Origin: Ascoidea rubescens DSM 1968
Lineage: Eukaryota > Ascomycota > Saccharomycetes > Ascoideales > Ascoideaceae
Length of the DNA: 64,000 bases
Direction: 5' to 3'
Assembly: GCF_001661345.1 (NCBI RefSeq)
Contig: NW_017962922.1
Span: 124,001 to 188,000, forward strand
Shown: piece after piece, positions 1-9,800 of the stretch
How the letters are laid out: each line of letters opens with the position of its first letter
Numbering within the stretch: the first letter of the stretch is position 1
Notes under the pieces: generated by a model
Told to the model about the DNA's origin: nothing
Database searches by the model: none
What the model saw: the letters and a program-made list of their open reading frames with translations, nothing else
Program-made: the position numbers and the translations under genes

Positions 1-609
1 GCTGGAGAAGTCATTTTACCAGAAACCGAATCAAACTTAGATGAAAATTCAAATGAAGCTAAAAATGTTTTGCAAGCCTTCTTAGATAAGGGAGGAAAAC
101 TAGGGTTCAATATAGCATGTATAGTAATGACTAATTGTTTTCTCTTGATTGCAACAGTTGCATTGATCAATTCATTGTTAACATGGTTTGGGGCCTATTG
201 GGGAATTCCCAATTTGACATTGGAGTTGATGTTTACATACCTTCTCTATCCATTGGCTTTTTTAATTGGAGCACCAAGAAATGAAATACTCAAAATATCC
301 AAACTACTTTCATTCAAATTCATTCAAAATGAATTCAGTGCTTATTTTTTGCTAACTAATGACGATGAATTCACGACCCTATCAAAAAGAGGATCTGTTA
401 TAGCAACCTATGCTCTCTGTGGCTTTGCCAACATTGGATCAGTAGGCACCCAAATTGGAGTTCTAGGAGCCATAGCACCCAACAAAACTGCCATCATTTG
501 TGATACAGTTCTTTCAGCAATGTTATCTGGAGCACTTGCAACACTTCTCACAGCTGCTGTGGCCGGAATGGTGATCCACGATCTTTCGTCGTTCACGAAC
601 ACGATATAG
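1..609 (+). CDS. Concentrative nucleoside transporter (CNT/SLC28 family), C-terminal part
   Basis: The frame is open from the first base of the window, so the gene is cut at its 5' end; about 202 codons remain before a TAG. The visible part starts with a short soluble stretch containing ILPETES, then several hydrophobic segments and the glycine-rich run GFANIGSVGTQIGVLGAI typical of the last transport helices of NupC/CNT proteins. The family couples uptake of nucleosides to an H+ or Na+ gradient at the plasma membrane. It occurs in Candida and many fungi but is absent from S. cerevisiae, so it marks this yeast as non-Saccharomyces. Substrate range cannot be read from this fragment. The family call is from memory of conserved motifs. 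Confidence 0.85.
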   Translation, partial: AGEVILPETESNLDENSNEAKNVLQAFLDKGGKLGFNIACIVMTNCFLLIATVALINSLLTWFGAYWGIPNLTLELMFTYLLYPLAFLIGAPRNEILKISKLLSFKFIQNEFSAYFLLTNDDEFTTLSKRGSVIATYALCGFANIGSVGTQIGVLGAIAPNKTAIICDTVLSAMLSGALATLLTAAVAGMVIHDLSSFTNTI

Positions 610-915
610 CGCATCCGTATTTCGACGGTAAATACTTACATAAATGCTTACCTAATCGCACTAGAACCATATTTGTGGGTTGAATGAGCCGATACCGCTC
701 TGCTGCTCCGGTGAGTTCCGAAACCGCAGCTTCGGATCAGATCATCTCCAGGTTTTCGAATCTCTTCAGATTGGATTATTTTTCACTTCTGACTCATTTT
801 GGTCTTGAGTCTGTTTGATATTTATATCTCTTTATTTCACTGTTTTGTTGTCTCTGATTTCTGGTTTCTTTTCATTGTTACTCTTTGTATTATCTTTACT
901 GTGGCTCATTTCAAG
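610..915. promoter_or_regulatory. HIS4 upstream region
   Basis: Tandem spacing between the transporter stop and the HIS4 ATG. It holds a Gcn4-type site at 790-796, a T-rich stretch with TATTTATA-like sequence near 820, and at 694-713 the pair TACCGCTC...TCCGGT that recurs upstream of TYR1 (see findings). No coding potential is seen other than a TTG-initiated extension of the HIS4 frame. Confidence 0.5.
790..796. promoter_or_regulatory. Gcn4 binding site (TGACTCA) upstream of HIS4
   Basis: A perfect palindromic-core TGACTCA lies 120 bases before the chosen HIS4 ATG. Gcn4 activates HIS4 through such sites in S. cerevisiae, so general amino-acid control is the natural inference here. Its position also argues against the longer TTG-started reading of HIS4, which would begin 2 bases downstream of the site. 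Confidence 0.75.
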
Positions 916-3477
916 ATGTTTTTACTACCTGCTTTAGCACAAGTCAATGGTGGGCTTTTGAATGAGTTTTCAGTTGTTGGTCCAACTTTGTTAAAATACT
1001 CAAATGAAACTAAAGATTCAATTTATTCTCTTCTTTCAACAACTAATTATAATGACTTAATACTAGATTTTGATCAAACTTTAGATTCTGATGAGAACTT
1101 GGTTATTGATTTATTAAATTCTGGAGTCTCAAAAGTTTTTGTCCCCTTTTCAAACTACTTGGTTGATACAGTCAATAACTCAATCCCATCACACAGAATC
1201 GGTATAAAATTAACAAACATTAGCGAAATTAGTAAAGAAATTGCTAACAAGTTTTATTCGGTAATTATTCCATATAATTCTCAACTTAATTACAATGAAA
1301 CATCCAAATCTTTCAAATCGGGTCAAAATATATTTATTGATCTTAATCTTGAGGAAATTTCGTTAACAATTGACCAAATTATTAATTTAACTTCTTCAAA
1401 TTTAATTCCAATTATTTCAACTAATAAATTATCTTATGATGACTCTAAGATATCAATTTCCAAAATTTTAATCTCAAAATTATCATCTGATAGAGCTGAT
1501 GGTTTATATCCAACAATTGTTTCAGATATTTACAATAATTCTTTAGGTCTTTGTTACTCTTCAAATGAATCAATTGAAAAGGCCTTAATTGAAAAAGTTG
1601 GTGTTTATCAATCAAGAAAACATGGCTTATGGGTTAAAGGTTTAACCTCTGGCTCAACTCAATCTTTGATTTCAATTCAATTGGATTGTGATAATGATGC
1701 CTTAAAATTTGTTGTTAACCAATCAGGCACTGGGTTTTGTCATTTGAATACCAATACTTGTTTTGGTGATTTAACTGGTTTATCTCGTTTGGAACAAACG
1801 TTGATTCAAAGAAAATTAAATGCTCCTCATGGATCTTATACTTCTAGATTGTTTAATGATGATGATTTATTATCTGCAAAGATTAAGGAAGAAGCCGAAG
1901 AATTGGCAGAAGCTAAATCTAAAAATGAAATTGCCTGGGAATGTGCTGACCTATTTTATTTTGCTATTACTAAATTAATTAAAAATGGTGTATCCATTGC
2001 CGATGTTGAAAGAAATCTTAATATGAAAAATCTTAAAATAAAGAGAAGAAAAGGTGATGCCAAACCAAAATTTATTGACCAAGATAAATCAAATGAAAAA
2101 AATAAATCTAGCGTCAAACCTAAACAAAATCCACAAGACGAAATTTTAACTGGTGAAATTAAATTAAAATCAATTAATGTTTCTGATTTAACTGAACAAC
2201 AAGTTATTGATGCTATTTCAAGACCTGTCCAATCAACTTCAAATATAATGAAGTTGGTTAACCCAATTGTTGAAAATATAAAAAATAATGGTGATAAAGC
2301 CTTGATTGAATTGACTGAAAAATTTGATAGAGTCAAGTTATCTTCCTCAATTATCAAAGCACCTTTCTCTCCAGAATTATATCAATTGCCTAAAAAGATT
2401 CAAGATGCTCTTGACCTTTCAATTGAAAACGTTTACAAATTTCACAAAGCACAAATAGATAATATCAAACCTTTAACCATTGAAACCTCAAAGGGTGTTG
2501 CATGTTCTCGTTTCTCAAGACCAATTGAAAACGTTGGTTTATATATTCCTGGAGGAACTGCTGTATTACCTTCTACTGCTCTCATGTTGGGTGTTCCTGC
2601 TCAAGTCGCTGGTTGTTCCAACATCATTTTTGCTTCTCCACCAAGACCAGATGGTACTTTAACTCCAGAAGTTGTCTACGTTGCTCACAAAGTCGGTGCA
2701 AAGGCTATTGTATTAGCTGGTGGTGCTCAAGCTGTTGCTGCAATGGCTTATGGTACAGAAACTATCCCCAAATGTGATAAGATTCTTGGTCCAGGTAATC
2801 AATTTGTTACTGCTGCTAAAATGTATGTTCAAAACGATACTTCGGCTTTATGTTCCATTGATATGCCTGCAGGTCCATCAGAAGTTTTAGTTGTAGCTGA
2901 TAAACAATCGGATCCTGATTTTGTTGCAGCAGATTTATTATCGCAAGCTGAACATGGAATTGACTCTCAAGTTATATTAGTAGCAATTGATTTAAATGAT
3001 TCTGAAATTGATGCAATTGACAAAGCTGTTTACGAACAAACCATTAAGCTACCAAGAGAACAAATAATAAGAAAATGCATTGACCATTCATTAATAATTA
3101 AAGTTAAAACTGCTGAGGAAGCATTTTATTATTCTAATCTTTACGCTCCTGAACATTTAATTTTACACTTGAAGGATGCACCAAGCTATTTGCCGTTAGT
3201 TCAACATGCTGGTTCAGTGTTTGTTGGTCAATATACTCCTGAAAGTTGTGGTGACTACTCATCAGGAACTAATCATACATTACCAACATACGGTTATGCT
3301 AGAATGTATAGTGGTGTTAATACTAGTACATTTTTGAAATTTATTACAAGTCAAGAGGTTACTGAAGAAGGTCTTAAGAATATTGGACCAAGTGTTATGG
3401 AAGTGGCTGATGTTGAAGGATTAGGAGCTCATCGTAATGCAGTCAGGATAAGAATGCAAAAACTTGGTTTATTATAA
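916..3477 (+). CDS. HIS4: Histidine biosynthesis trifunctional protein (PRA-CH / PRA-PH / histidinol dehydrogenase)
   Basis: 853 aa from the first ATG; the frame stays open upstream only from a TTG at 799, which I reject. S. cerevisiae His4 is 799 aa. Domains in order: a diverged N-terminal region, the phosphoribosyl-AMP cyclohydrolase part from about residue 229 (GVYQSR, LDCDNDALKF), the phosphoribosyl-ATP pyrophosphohydrolase part at about 292-380 (RLFNDDDLL, EEAEELAEA), and histidinol dehydrogenase from about 415 to the end (YIPGGTAVLPST, LGPGNQFVTAAK, DMPAGPSEV, QAEHGIDSQ, ESCGDYSSGTNHTLPT). It performs steps 2, 3, 9 and 10 of histidine synthesis in the cytosol. A Lys/Asn-rich linker separates the last two enzymes. 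A Gcn4 site at 790-796 suggests amino-acid control. Identification is certain; the N-terminal domain is the least conserved part. Confidence 0.97.
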   Translation: MFLLPALAQVNGGLLNEFSVVGPTLLKYSNETKDSIYSLLSTTNYNDLILDFDQTLDSDENLVIDLLNSGVSKVFVPFSNYLVDTVNNSIPSHRIGIKLTNISEISKEIANKFYSVIIPYNSQLNYNETSKSFKSGQNIFIDLNLEEISLTIDQIINLTSSNLIPIISTNKLSYDDSKISISKILISKLSSDRADGLYPTIVSDIYNNSLGLCYSSNESIEKALIEKVGVYQSRKHGLWVKGLTSGSTQSLISIQLDCDNDALKFVVNQSGTGFCHLNTNTCFGDLTGLSRLEQTLIQRKLNAPHGSYTSRLFNDDDLLSAKIKEEAEELAEAKSKNEIAWECADLFYFAITKLIKNGVSIADVERNLNMKNLKIKRRKGDAKPKFIDQDKSNEKNKSSVKPKQNPQDEILTGEIKLKSINVSDLTEQQVIDAISRPVQSTSNIMKLVNPIVENIKNNGDKALIELTEKFDRVKLSSSIIKAPFSPELYQLPKKIQDALDLSIENVYKFHKAQIDNIKPLTIETSKGVACSRFSRPIENVGLYIPGGTAVLPSTALMLGVPAQVAGCSNIIFASPPRPDGTLTPEVVYVAHKVGAKAIVLAGGAQAVAAMAYGTETIPKCDKILGPGNQFVTAAKMYVQNDTSALCSIDMPAGPSEVLVVADKQSDPDFVAADLLSQAEHGIDSQVILVAIDLNDSEIDAIDKAVYEQTIKLPREQIIRKCIDHSLIIKVKTAEEAFYYSNLYAPEHLILHLKDAPSYLPLVQHAGSVFVGQYTPESCGDYSSGTNHTLPTYGYARMYSGVNTSTFLKFITSQEVTEEGLKNIGPSVMEVADVEGLGAHRNAVRIRMQKLGLL

Positions 3478-3737
3478 ATTGAGCGGTTAGAGTAAAAATT
3501 AATTTTACATTTGAATTTGAGCATTATTTTTTTTTTCTTTATCACTTTTTACTATTTGTTTAATTTAAGTACTTCGATTTTTGTTTTATAAAGAATAATA
3601 AAAGCAATTATAAATTATAAATTATAAATTATAAATTATAAGTTATGAATATATATATAGTGATAATACAGCGACTCTTTAGCTTGTTATTTGTTATTCG
3701 AAATTTTCAATTTTTACAAAAAAAAAATAGTAAATGA

Positions 3738-5414
3738 TTAATACTTGTAACTAAAATCATTATAATTTTTTGATTCTAAAGATTTTTCGAATATTTCATG
3801 TTGTTTAGCTAAAAATTTTGACTTCCAAAATTCACTTTCAGCTTCTAATTTTGAGATTTTCTGTTCATATTCAGTTTTGAGTTTATCAAATTCTTCATTT
3901 AATTTCAGAGTTAAATTATCCTTTTCAATTTGGAAATCGTTGGAAATTTTAGTAATCGATTGTTGTAGCTGAAAATTTTTTTCATCAAAGACTTTATTAG
4001 CTTCTAAAGTTCCTTCTTCATAGGCTTCATCATAAACGCCAGCGTCATCATCTAGATGTTGGATTTTTAATTGTTCTTTTTTGTAGTTAATATCAGATTT
4101 AATCTTTTCCAACTGTAACTGTTTTGAGATTAGTTGATTATTTTGAGATTCCACTTCCTTTTCTAGGGTATCTAAATCAATATCACAAGTTGATAGTTTT
4201 AAGTCATTTAGATCATTGAATTTTGTTTGTAAATCGGATAATTGTTTTTGCAAATTTTTAGTTTTGTTTGTTTCTTTAATTAATTTGTAGTTGACGATTG
4301 AAGTTGAAAAGGGTGAGTTATTTATTAATTTCAGAATTAGATTGAACAAATTTTTTTGAATTAAATCATGGGCATAAATAATTTTTAATGAGGATAATAA
4401 ATTTGAAGTTGAAAGCGAATATTTTAAAGCAATTCCAAAATGAGATTGGTATTGAGTTTTTAAGGGGGAATTTTGAAAAGAGTTTAATAATATTTGAAAA
4501 ATTTGGTTAAAGTAGTCTGGAGAAAAATCTTTGGTTTGGGGATCATAGATTAAAGTGACAAGTGATAGAAAGAGCAAGTCATCAGAATAATCTTGAATCT
4601 TTCCATTATTATTTTTATTATTACTATTATCATTACTGTTATCATTACTATTATCATTATTACTATTGTTAAAAAGAAATAGATCCTCAAATGAGGTTAA
4701 TATTAGAGTAAAAATTGGCAAATAGGTTGATATAAAATTATCAAAATCGATGTTTCTGAAAAATAACAATAAAATAGTTTGATTTATGTTAATTCTTAAT
4801 AGATTTAATTTACCTATAAACTGATCATCCAAGGGAATAGTTGATAAGATGGAGGAAGGAAGTAATTCGTCAAAGTAAATAAAGCAAGTTGCAGGTTTTA
4901 AAATCAAATAAATTCTTAAAAAATTCAATAGATGATGTGTAAAATATGAGTCGACATCAGGGGGTAAATAAATTAAGTCTGATAGCTTGTAATATTTGTT
5001 TAGTTTTATTGATTTGAAAAAAAGGTTTTTTTCGTAGAAGTCTCTCAAACTCTGGGGGTCATCAGCAATGTGATTGAGATTGTCCAATTCATCGAATTCA
5101 TCAATTGGTAGCATCTCATGGTCATTATCATCAGTACTACCGCCAGTAGTTTGATCACTGGTTTGAGTCGATTTTTGGTGACTATCCAGCTCCTCTTTCA
5201 GTTTGCGAAAACAAGGAAAACAAACAGTATGCTCAGCACTCTTCAAGAAATCAGTCAACCATTGGGAGGACTCGTAGATCAGCTCCAAGTGCTTGTCGAT
5301 AAACTCCAAGTAGTCCTCAGTGTTAAAGAACTGCACATACTTCGATCCATTGGAGGGCAAATAGCGAGTGTTTTCCTCAAACAACTGCAGCACATAGTCA
5401 GATACAACGTTCAT
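3738..5414 (-). CDS. Unidentified protein with C-terminal coiled coil
   Basis: About 558 aa from the ATG at 5414; ATGs 4 and 7 codons upstream are alternatives. The open frame continues upstream only through the 11-bp tandem repeat and has no further ATG. The N-terminal 70 residues form a compact aromatic-rich segment containing VCFPCFRKL. An acidic stretch (DEFDELDNL) follows, then a long hydrophobic/helical middle (about 130-390) interrupted by an Asn/Asp run. The last 160 residues are a Glu/Lys/Gln-rich coiled coil ending FSYKY. I do not recognise a family. The middle region could be a helical-repeat domain, so a tethering or scaffolding role is possible but unproven. It lies convergent to HIS4 and divergent from the secreted protein at 5728. 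Confidence 0.7.
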   Translation of the reverse strand: MNVVSDYVLQLFEENTRYLPSNGSKYVQFFNTEDYLEFIDKHLELIYESSQWLTDFLKSAEHTVCFPCFRKLKEELDSHQKSTQTSDQTTGGSTDDNDHEMLPIDEFDELDNLNHIADDPQSLRDFYEKNLFFKSIKLNKYYKLSDLIYLPPDVDSYFTHHLLNFLRIYLILKPATCFIYFDELLPSSILSTIPLDDQFIGKLNLLRININQTILLLFFRNIDFDNFISTYLPIFTLILTSFEDLFLFNNSNNDNSNDNSNDNSNNKNNNGKIQDYSDDLLFLSLVTLIYDPQTKDFSPDYFNQIFQILLNSFQNSPLKTQYQSHFGIALKYSLSTSNLLSSLKIIYAHDLIQKNLFNLILKLINNSPFSTSIVNYKLIKETNKTKNLQKQLSDLQTKFNDLNDLKLSTCDIDLDTLEKEVESQNNQLISKQLQLEKIKSDINYKKEQLKIQHLDDDAGVYDEAYEEGTLEANKVFDEKNFQLQQSITKISNDFQIEKDNLTLKLNEEFDKLKTEYEQKISKLEAESEFWKSKFLAKQHEIFEKSLESKNYNDFSYKY

Positions 5415-5465
5415 TGAACAACACATCAGTTCCATTCCAGTTCCAGAGCAGCATCCAGGTACCAA

Positions 5466-5567
5466 CACAAGTCCAACACAAGTCCAACACAAGTCCAACA
5501 CAAGTCCAACACAAGTCCAACACAACTCCAGCACAACTCCAACACAACTCCAGCACAACTCCAGCAC
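5466..5567. repeat. 11-bp minisatellite, about nine units
   Basis: Tandem copies of CACAAGTCCAA (five) grading into CACAACTCCAG/A (four), immediately upstream of the coiled-coil gene and inside the divergent promoter it shares with the secreted protein. The unit length is not a multiple of three and the + strand has almost no G, so the long open frames it creates on both strands are an artefact of repetition. Confidence 0.9.
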
Positions 5568-5634
5568 TCACCTCTTCGTATCTCAGCTCTGGCTCCAAAA
5601 CATTTCGGTGGATACTTTCGGTGTTTCCGGCCTA

Positions 5635-5640
5635 CACGTG
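5635..5640. promoter_or_regulatory. CACGTG E-box
   Basis: A perfect CACGTG 87 bases before the ATG of the secreted protein, with a TATAAAATA box about 25 bases further on (near 5664). Cbf1 and Pho4 bind this hexamer in yeasts; which factor acts here is unknown. Confidence 0.45.
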
Positions 5641-5727
5641 CATTACGGGCTAACGCGCTTCCAGTATAAAATACTCCTTCTGTGTTGCAATCCTGAAGAA
5701 GAAAAGTGCATCACCAACTTTTCTATT

Positions 5728-6492
5728 ATGTCCTCTTTTCTTTTTGCTGCTGTTTTGTTGCTTTCGGGTCTTGTGTGGGCTGCGACCAACGACACCGATG
5801 TCTGTGTGCTGACCTTTGAGGAGCAATTGGACTTGACTGTCTGTCGTTTCAACACCACCGACACCACTACTCCTATCTTCAGCAAGGTCTGTGCTTGTTC
5901 TGTTGGCGACGACGAGTTCTGGGACACCTACTTTGACTACGTTATTTGCAAGAGCGATACTCAGCTCTTAGAAACCAAAAGTGATATTTGTGGAAACACC
6001 ACCAACGACAACAACTGCTCTTGGGATATTGTTGGTGCGGTTTATCTTGCGTTGATAGACTACATTGCTGAACTGAACCCTGAATGTATTATTCTTGATG
6101 AGGCCAACAATGCTTTTCTCTTCAATTTCGATTGCACTTGTCAATTGAATGCAACTGGTACCTACTGGCAGCTATACTATCAATATTATTACTGTTTGGA
6201 TGGTACCACCAGTTCTACCAGTTTTAAGGAAGCCTTTTGTAGTGTATATTCCAACGTCACAGATTCATCTATATCTACCACAACCAGTCGTTCTATCGTC
6301 GGTTTTTCTTCTGTTCCTTACAACAATTCTTCTGGAATTGGACAGGCAGACGTTGAGGTCACTGATTTCGATGTATCTTCATCTTTATCATTATCATCTT
6401 CTGATTTTGCTCCTTATAATTATGTTCATAATTACAATTACTCAATTGTTGGGTTTTTCTTTGCCTTATTTTCTTGTTTATTCATTGTCTAA
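5728..6492 (+). CDS. Secreted, probably GPI-anchored protein with two six-cysteine modules
   Basis: 254 aa from the ATG; the in-frame upstream extension starts at GTG and would bury the signal peptide. Residues 1-19 are a clear signal peptide (SSFLFAAVLLLSGLVWA). The mature part has 12 cysteines in two matching sets: 26, 39, 55, 57, 74, 88 and 97, 120, 136, 138, 156, 171. Both sets share a C-x15-C-x-C-x(16-17)-C-x(13-14)-C core and a tryptophan/tyrosine-rich stretch (FWDTYFDYVIC; YWQLYYQYYYC). Several N-glycosylation sequons are present. A Ser-rich stretch leads to a C-terminal hydrophobic tail (IVGFFFALFSCLFIV), the usual GPI-attachment layout. It has no family I recognise and is not a CFEM domain (only six cysteines per module, different spacing). 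Likely cell-surface or wall protein. Confidence 0.8.
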   Translation: MSSFLFAAVLLLSGLVWAATNDTDVCVLTFEEQLDLTVCRFNTTDTTTPIFSKVCACSVGDDEFWDTYFDYVICKSDTQLLETKSDICGNTTNDNNCSWDIVGAVYLALIDYIAELNPECIILDEANNAFLFNFDCTCQLNATGTYWQLYYQYYYCLDGTTSSTSFKEAFCSVYSNVTDSSISTTTSRSIVGFSSVPYNNSSGIGQADVEVTDFDVSSSLSLSSSDFAPYNYVHNYNYSIVGFFFALFSCLFIV

Positions 6493-6840
6493 AGATATCA
6501 TTGCTTTCCTTGTCTAAAAGTTTTTTTAATCTTCTTATGTCTTTATCTTGTTTGTTTTTGCTTTTAATTTATTGTTTAGTTATTGTTTATTGTTAATTAT
6601 TTATCATTATATTGTTTTTTTTCCAGTTTTACATTAATATCCTTTTTCCAGTTAACTTTGTTTATGTATTTATTTGTTTTATATTCCTTGACAAAAATAC
6701 AAATCTATTAATTTAATCAATTGATAAGAAAAATGTAAAAGAAAAAAAAAAAAATTTAAAAATTTATAGATTTAAATTCGAACTCGAATTCAAATTCAAA
6801 TATAAACGAAAACAAGATTAAAATAACAGTATTGATTACC
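6493..6840. other. Convergent 3' intergenic region
   Basis: AT-rich spacer between the secreted protein and CDC60, with T-runs and A-runs that can serve polyadenylation on either strand. Nothing else is seen. Confidence 0.5.
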
Positions 6841-9800
6841 TTAAATATTCTTTATAATAATACCAGGTTGTCCTGGAACTGTGCTTTCAACAACTTTTCC
6901 GCTATATTTAAATGGAACCTCTTCATTTGTAAATATATTAATTCCTTTGTTTTCCCCAGTATTAAATGAAATAACCTCAACCTTCTCAACCTTAATAATA
7001 GCTGGACTTCTTTCAACAATATCAATACACTTCTTAATAACCTCAGCTTCATTGAAACTTAACTTTCTATTGAAAACATGCGAAGGTTCTTCTTTAATTA
7101 ATCGTTGTTTCAAAAGAGAAATAAATGGCATTGCTTTCTTCATTTCCTTTCCTGGAATCTTCTCTTTTATTTTTTTATTATCATTCAAACTTTGCTCCTC
7201 AAATAATTCTCGCACAATTTCAACATATTTATCTTGCCATTCAGGAAAATTGTTAGAAATTAATAATGTTACTTCACATCCTTTATTTTTATCAACTAAA
7301 ATCTTTCCCTTTTTAGCTCTAAGTGAACTAGTCTCGGCCTCTCTAATAGATCTAGATAAATCTCTAAGATAATTCAATGAATCAGAAATCGAATTATCAA
7401 TTGGCTTATCTGCTCTTGGAAATTTAGCATCATGAACTGATCCTTCTTTCAATAACACTTCTTTCCAAATAAACTCAGCTATATGTGGTGCAACTGGTGT
7501 GATAAGAAGAATTTGCGTCTCAATGTACTTGAGAACAAGATCCTTATGTAACCCCTTTGGAGCAGCAACTTCTCTATAATAATCTCTAGCACTTTGATAA
7601 TCAAATAATCCGCTCTTGAGTGCTGATTTATACTCAGTTATTTCATATTTTTTATATGTCTCCTCAATTAATGAATTCATTTCATTATCAAATGCAACAT
7701 CAAAAAATTCTTCTCCAATTGGCCCGCTTCTAAGCGAATCAATGTTTGAAACAACTTCTTGACACCATTCTTTTAAATTAAACAATCTTAAAATAGCAGA
7801 ATTAGCATTTTGCTCAACAAAATTAGCATCTTCAATTCCATCACCAGCATCTGCAAGACAAATTCTTGTAGCATCTGCTCCAAATTTTTCAACCAAATCC
7901 TTCAAGGTAAAAAAATTACCTGTGGATTTACTCATTTTTTCATTATTTAACAAAAGATGTCCATTAGCTCTAATACCTGCTGGCCAGAATTTCTTATTCT
8001 TAAACAATGCAACATGGGTATAAATGAAGAATGTTAAATGATTTGGAATAAGATCCTTACCAGAAATTGAGGAATCTAATGGATAAAAATATTCAAATTC
8101 TCTTCTAAGAATCTTCAATTTATCTAATGGTATGTTAGATTCAATGCTTTCTCTTCTAGTAAATATATAATCCCAAACTTCAAAACTCATATCTTCAGCT
8201 TTAATATTTAATAAGCCCGGAGTACTACCATAATAATCTGAATGTAAAAGATGACAAATTGTATAAAATGCTTGGTAAATTGTCGAATCTGACAAAGATT
8301 CAATCAAGTATTGTTCATCCCAAGGTAATCTGGTACCTAAACCATAAGTTCTTGTGACAGCCCAATTTTTCAACCAATCAAGAACACCTTCAAATGCATT
8401 TTGAGTTTCAGGTGCAAAAGTATTCATTGAGTGTAAACATTCTAAAGCTTGTGATTTCCATTCAGATTCACCATAATCAATAAACCACTGGTCTTCTTTA
8501 GATACAATACATTCATCACCAGATCTACTCATGACTACTCCCTCGGGTTCATAGTATACAAATCCTTCACCACTTTCAACAATGTCATTTTTAACCTTTG
8601 CTTTTACAAATTCAACCTTTTCACCGGCATATTTACCGATAATCATAGTACCATTGAAGAAACCTTCTTTATAAGCAAGTTCTTTAGCTTTTTGAAGTTG
8701 GACAGAATCTTTTGGAGATTGAATTTTAAAAAAATTACAAAGATATTCAGCACATTTATCACCGTATTTTGGGGTATTAATTAAAGGAATTAGTTCGGGT
8801 GATGCCCATTCCTTTTTAATGTTATAGTATTCGGGTTTATTTTTTAAATCTTTCATGTTAATATAATCATCAGGAGAATCTGTTGGAACACAAGTAACAA
8901 TACCAGTACCCTTTTTCTCTAAGATTGTTTCCATTGGTAAAATATAAAGTTGTTTGTTAATTGCTAAAGGAGCAGTAATCTTTGAACCAATAAGAGATTG
9001 ACCAGAGATGGTGAATATCGGTTTATAATTACCACGTTGAGGCGTTAATTTCTGGTAACACATATTTTTGAAAGCTCTAATTGTTGTTATATAATAGTTG
9101 TTATTTCCTGCATCAAAGACACCATAATTAATTTTTGGAGAAACAAAACAACAAGTTTGGCCATACATGGTTTCAGGTCTTAAAGTGGCAGCGACTAAAT
9201 AAACATTTTTTTGGTTTAAATCTAAAGAATGTTGATTGAAAAGATCTTTAGCATCTTGATTAAAAAGTTCCAAGATTTTAATTTTAATACCGGTATATTC
9301 TTGTGGACCAAGACCTTCACCAGATTGTCTATCATGATCTAAACAAGCTTGACCATCTTTTTCAGAGAAAATTGTGTATCTTTCACCGAATTTGATTTTA
9401 CCACATTCTCTCAATCTTGTGATTTGCCATCTAATAAAAGAATCATAATAAGGATTAACATCAGTGGTTATCATTGAACGTCTCCAATCGACTCTTGCAC
9501 CAAAAGAGATAACATCATTCTGACATAATTGAGGAAAGTAGTATAACCAATAGGTTGGATCAGCAAATTTTTTGATTTCTCCAATTGGAATTCCTATTTG
9601 ATTCATGATTTGGAATTGGTATTTACCTTTACCCTTTTTAGCTACAACTTTTGATTTTTGAGCTTTAAATTTGGTTGGATCATTATTTTTAGCGTTGTTA
9701 TTATTATCAGCAATCCTTTTTGATGCCTCTTGTTGTTCTTCTTCTTCGGTTGGGAGATTTGAAAAATCTGGACCAAATTTTTCAATTTCCCTTGCAATTT

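Noticed and set aside
640-650. ATACTTACAT, resembling the 5' end of U1 snRNA
   Set aside because: It diverges from ATACTTACCT after eight bases, and no stem-loop or Sm site follows before HIS4.
799-915. N-terminal extension of HIS4
   Set aside because: It begins at TTG directly after the Gcn4 site and encodes a hydrophobic stretch foreign to His4; the first ATG is 916.
5415-5598. Cys/Trp/Leu-rich frames across the minisatellite on both strands
   Set aside because: They arise from the 11-bp repeat being open in several frames and begin at GTG or similar codons.
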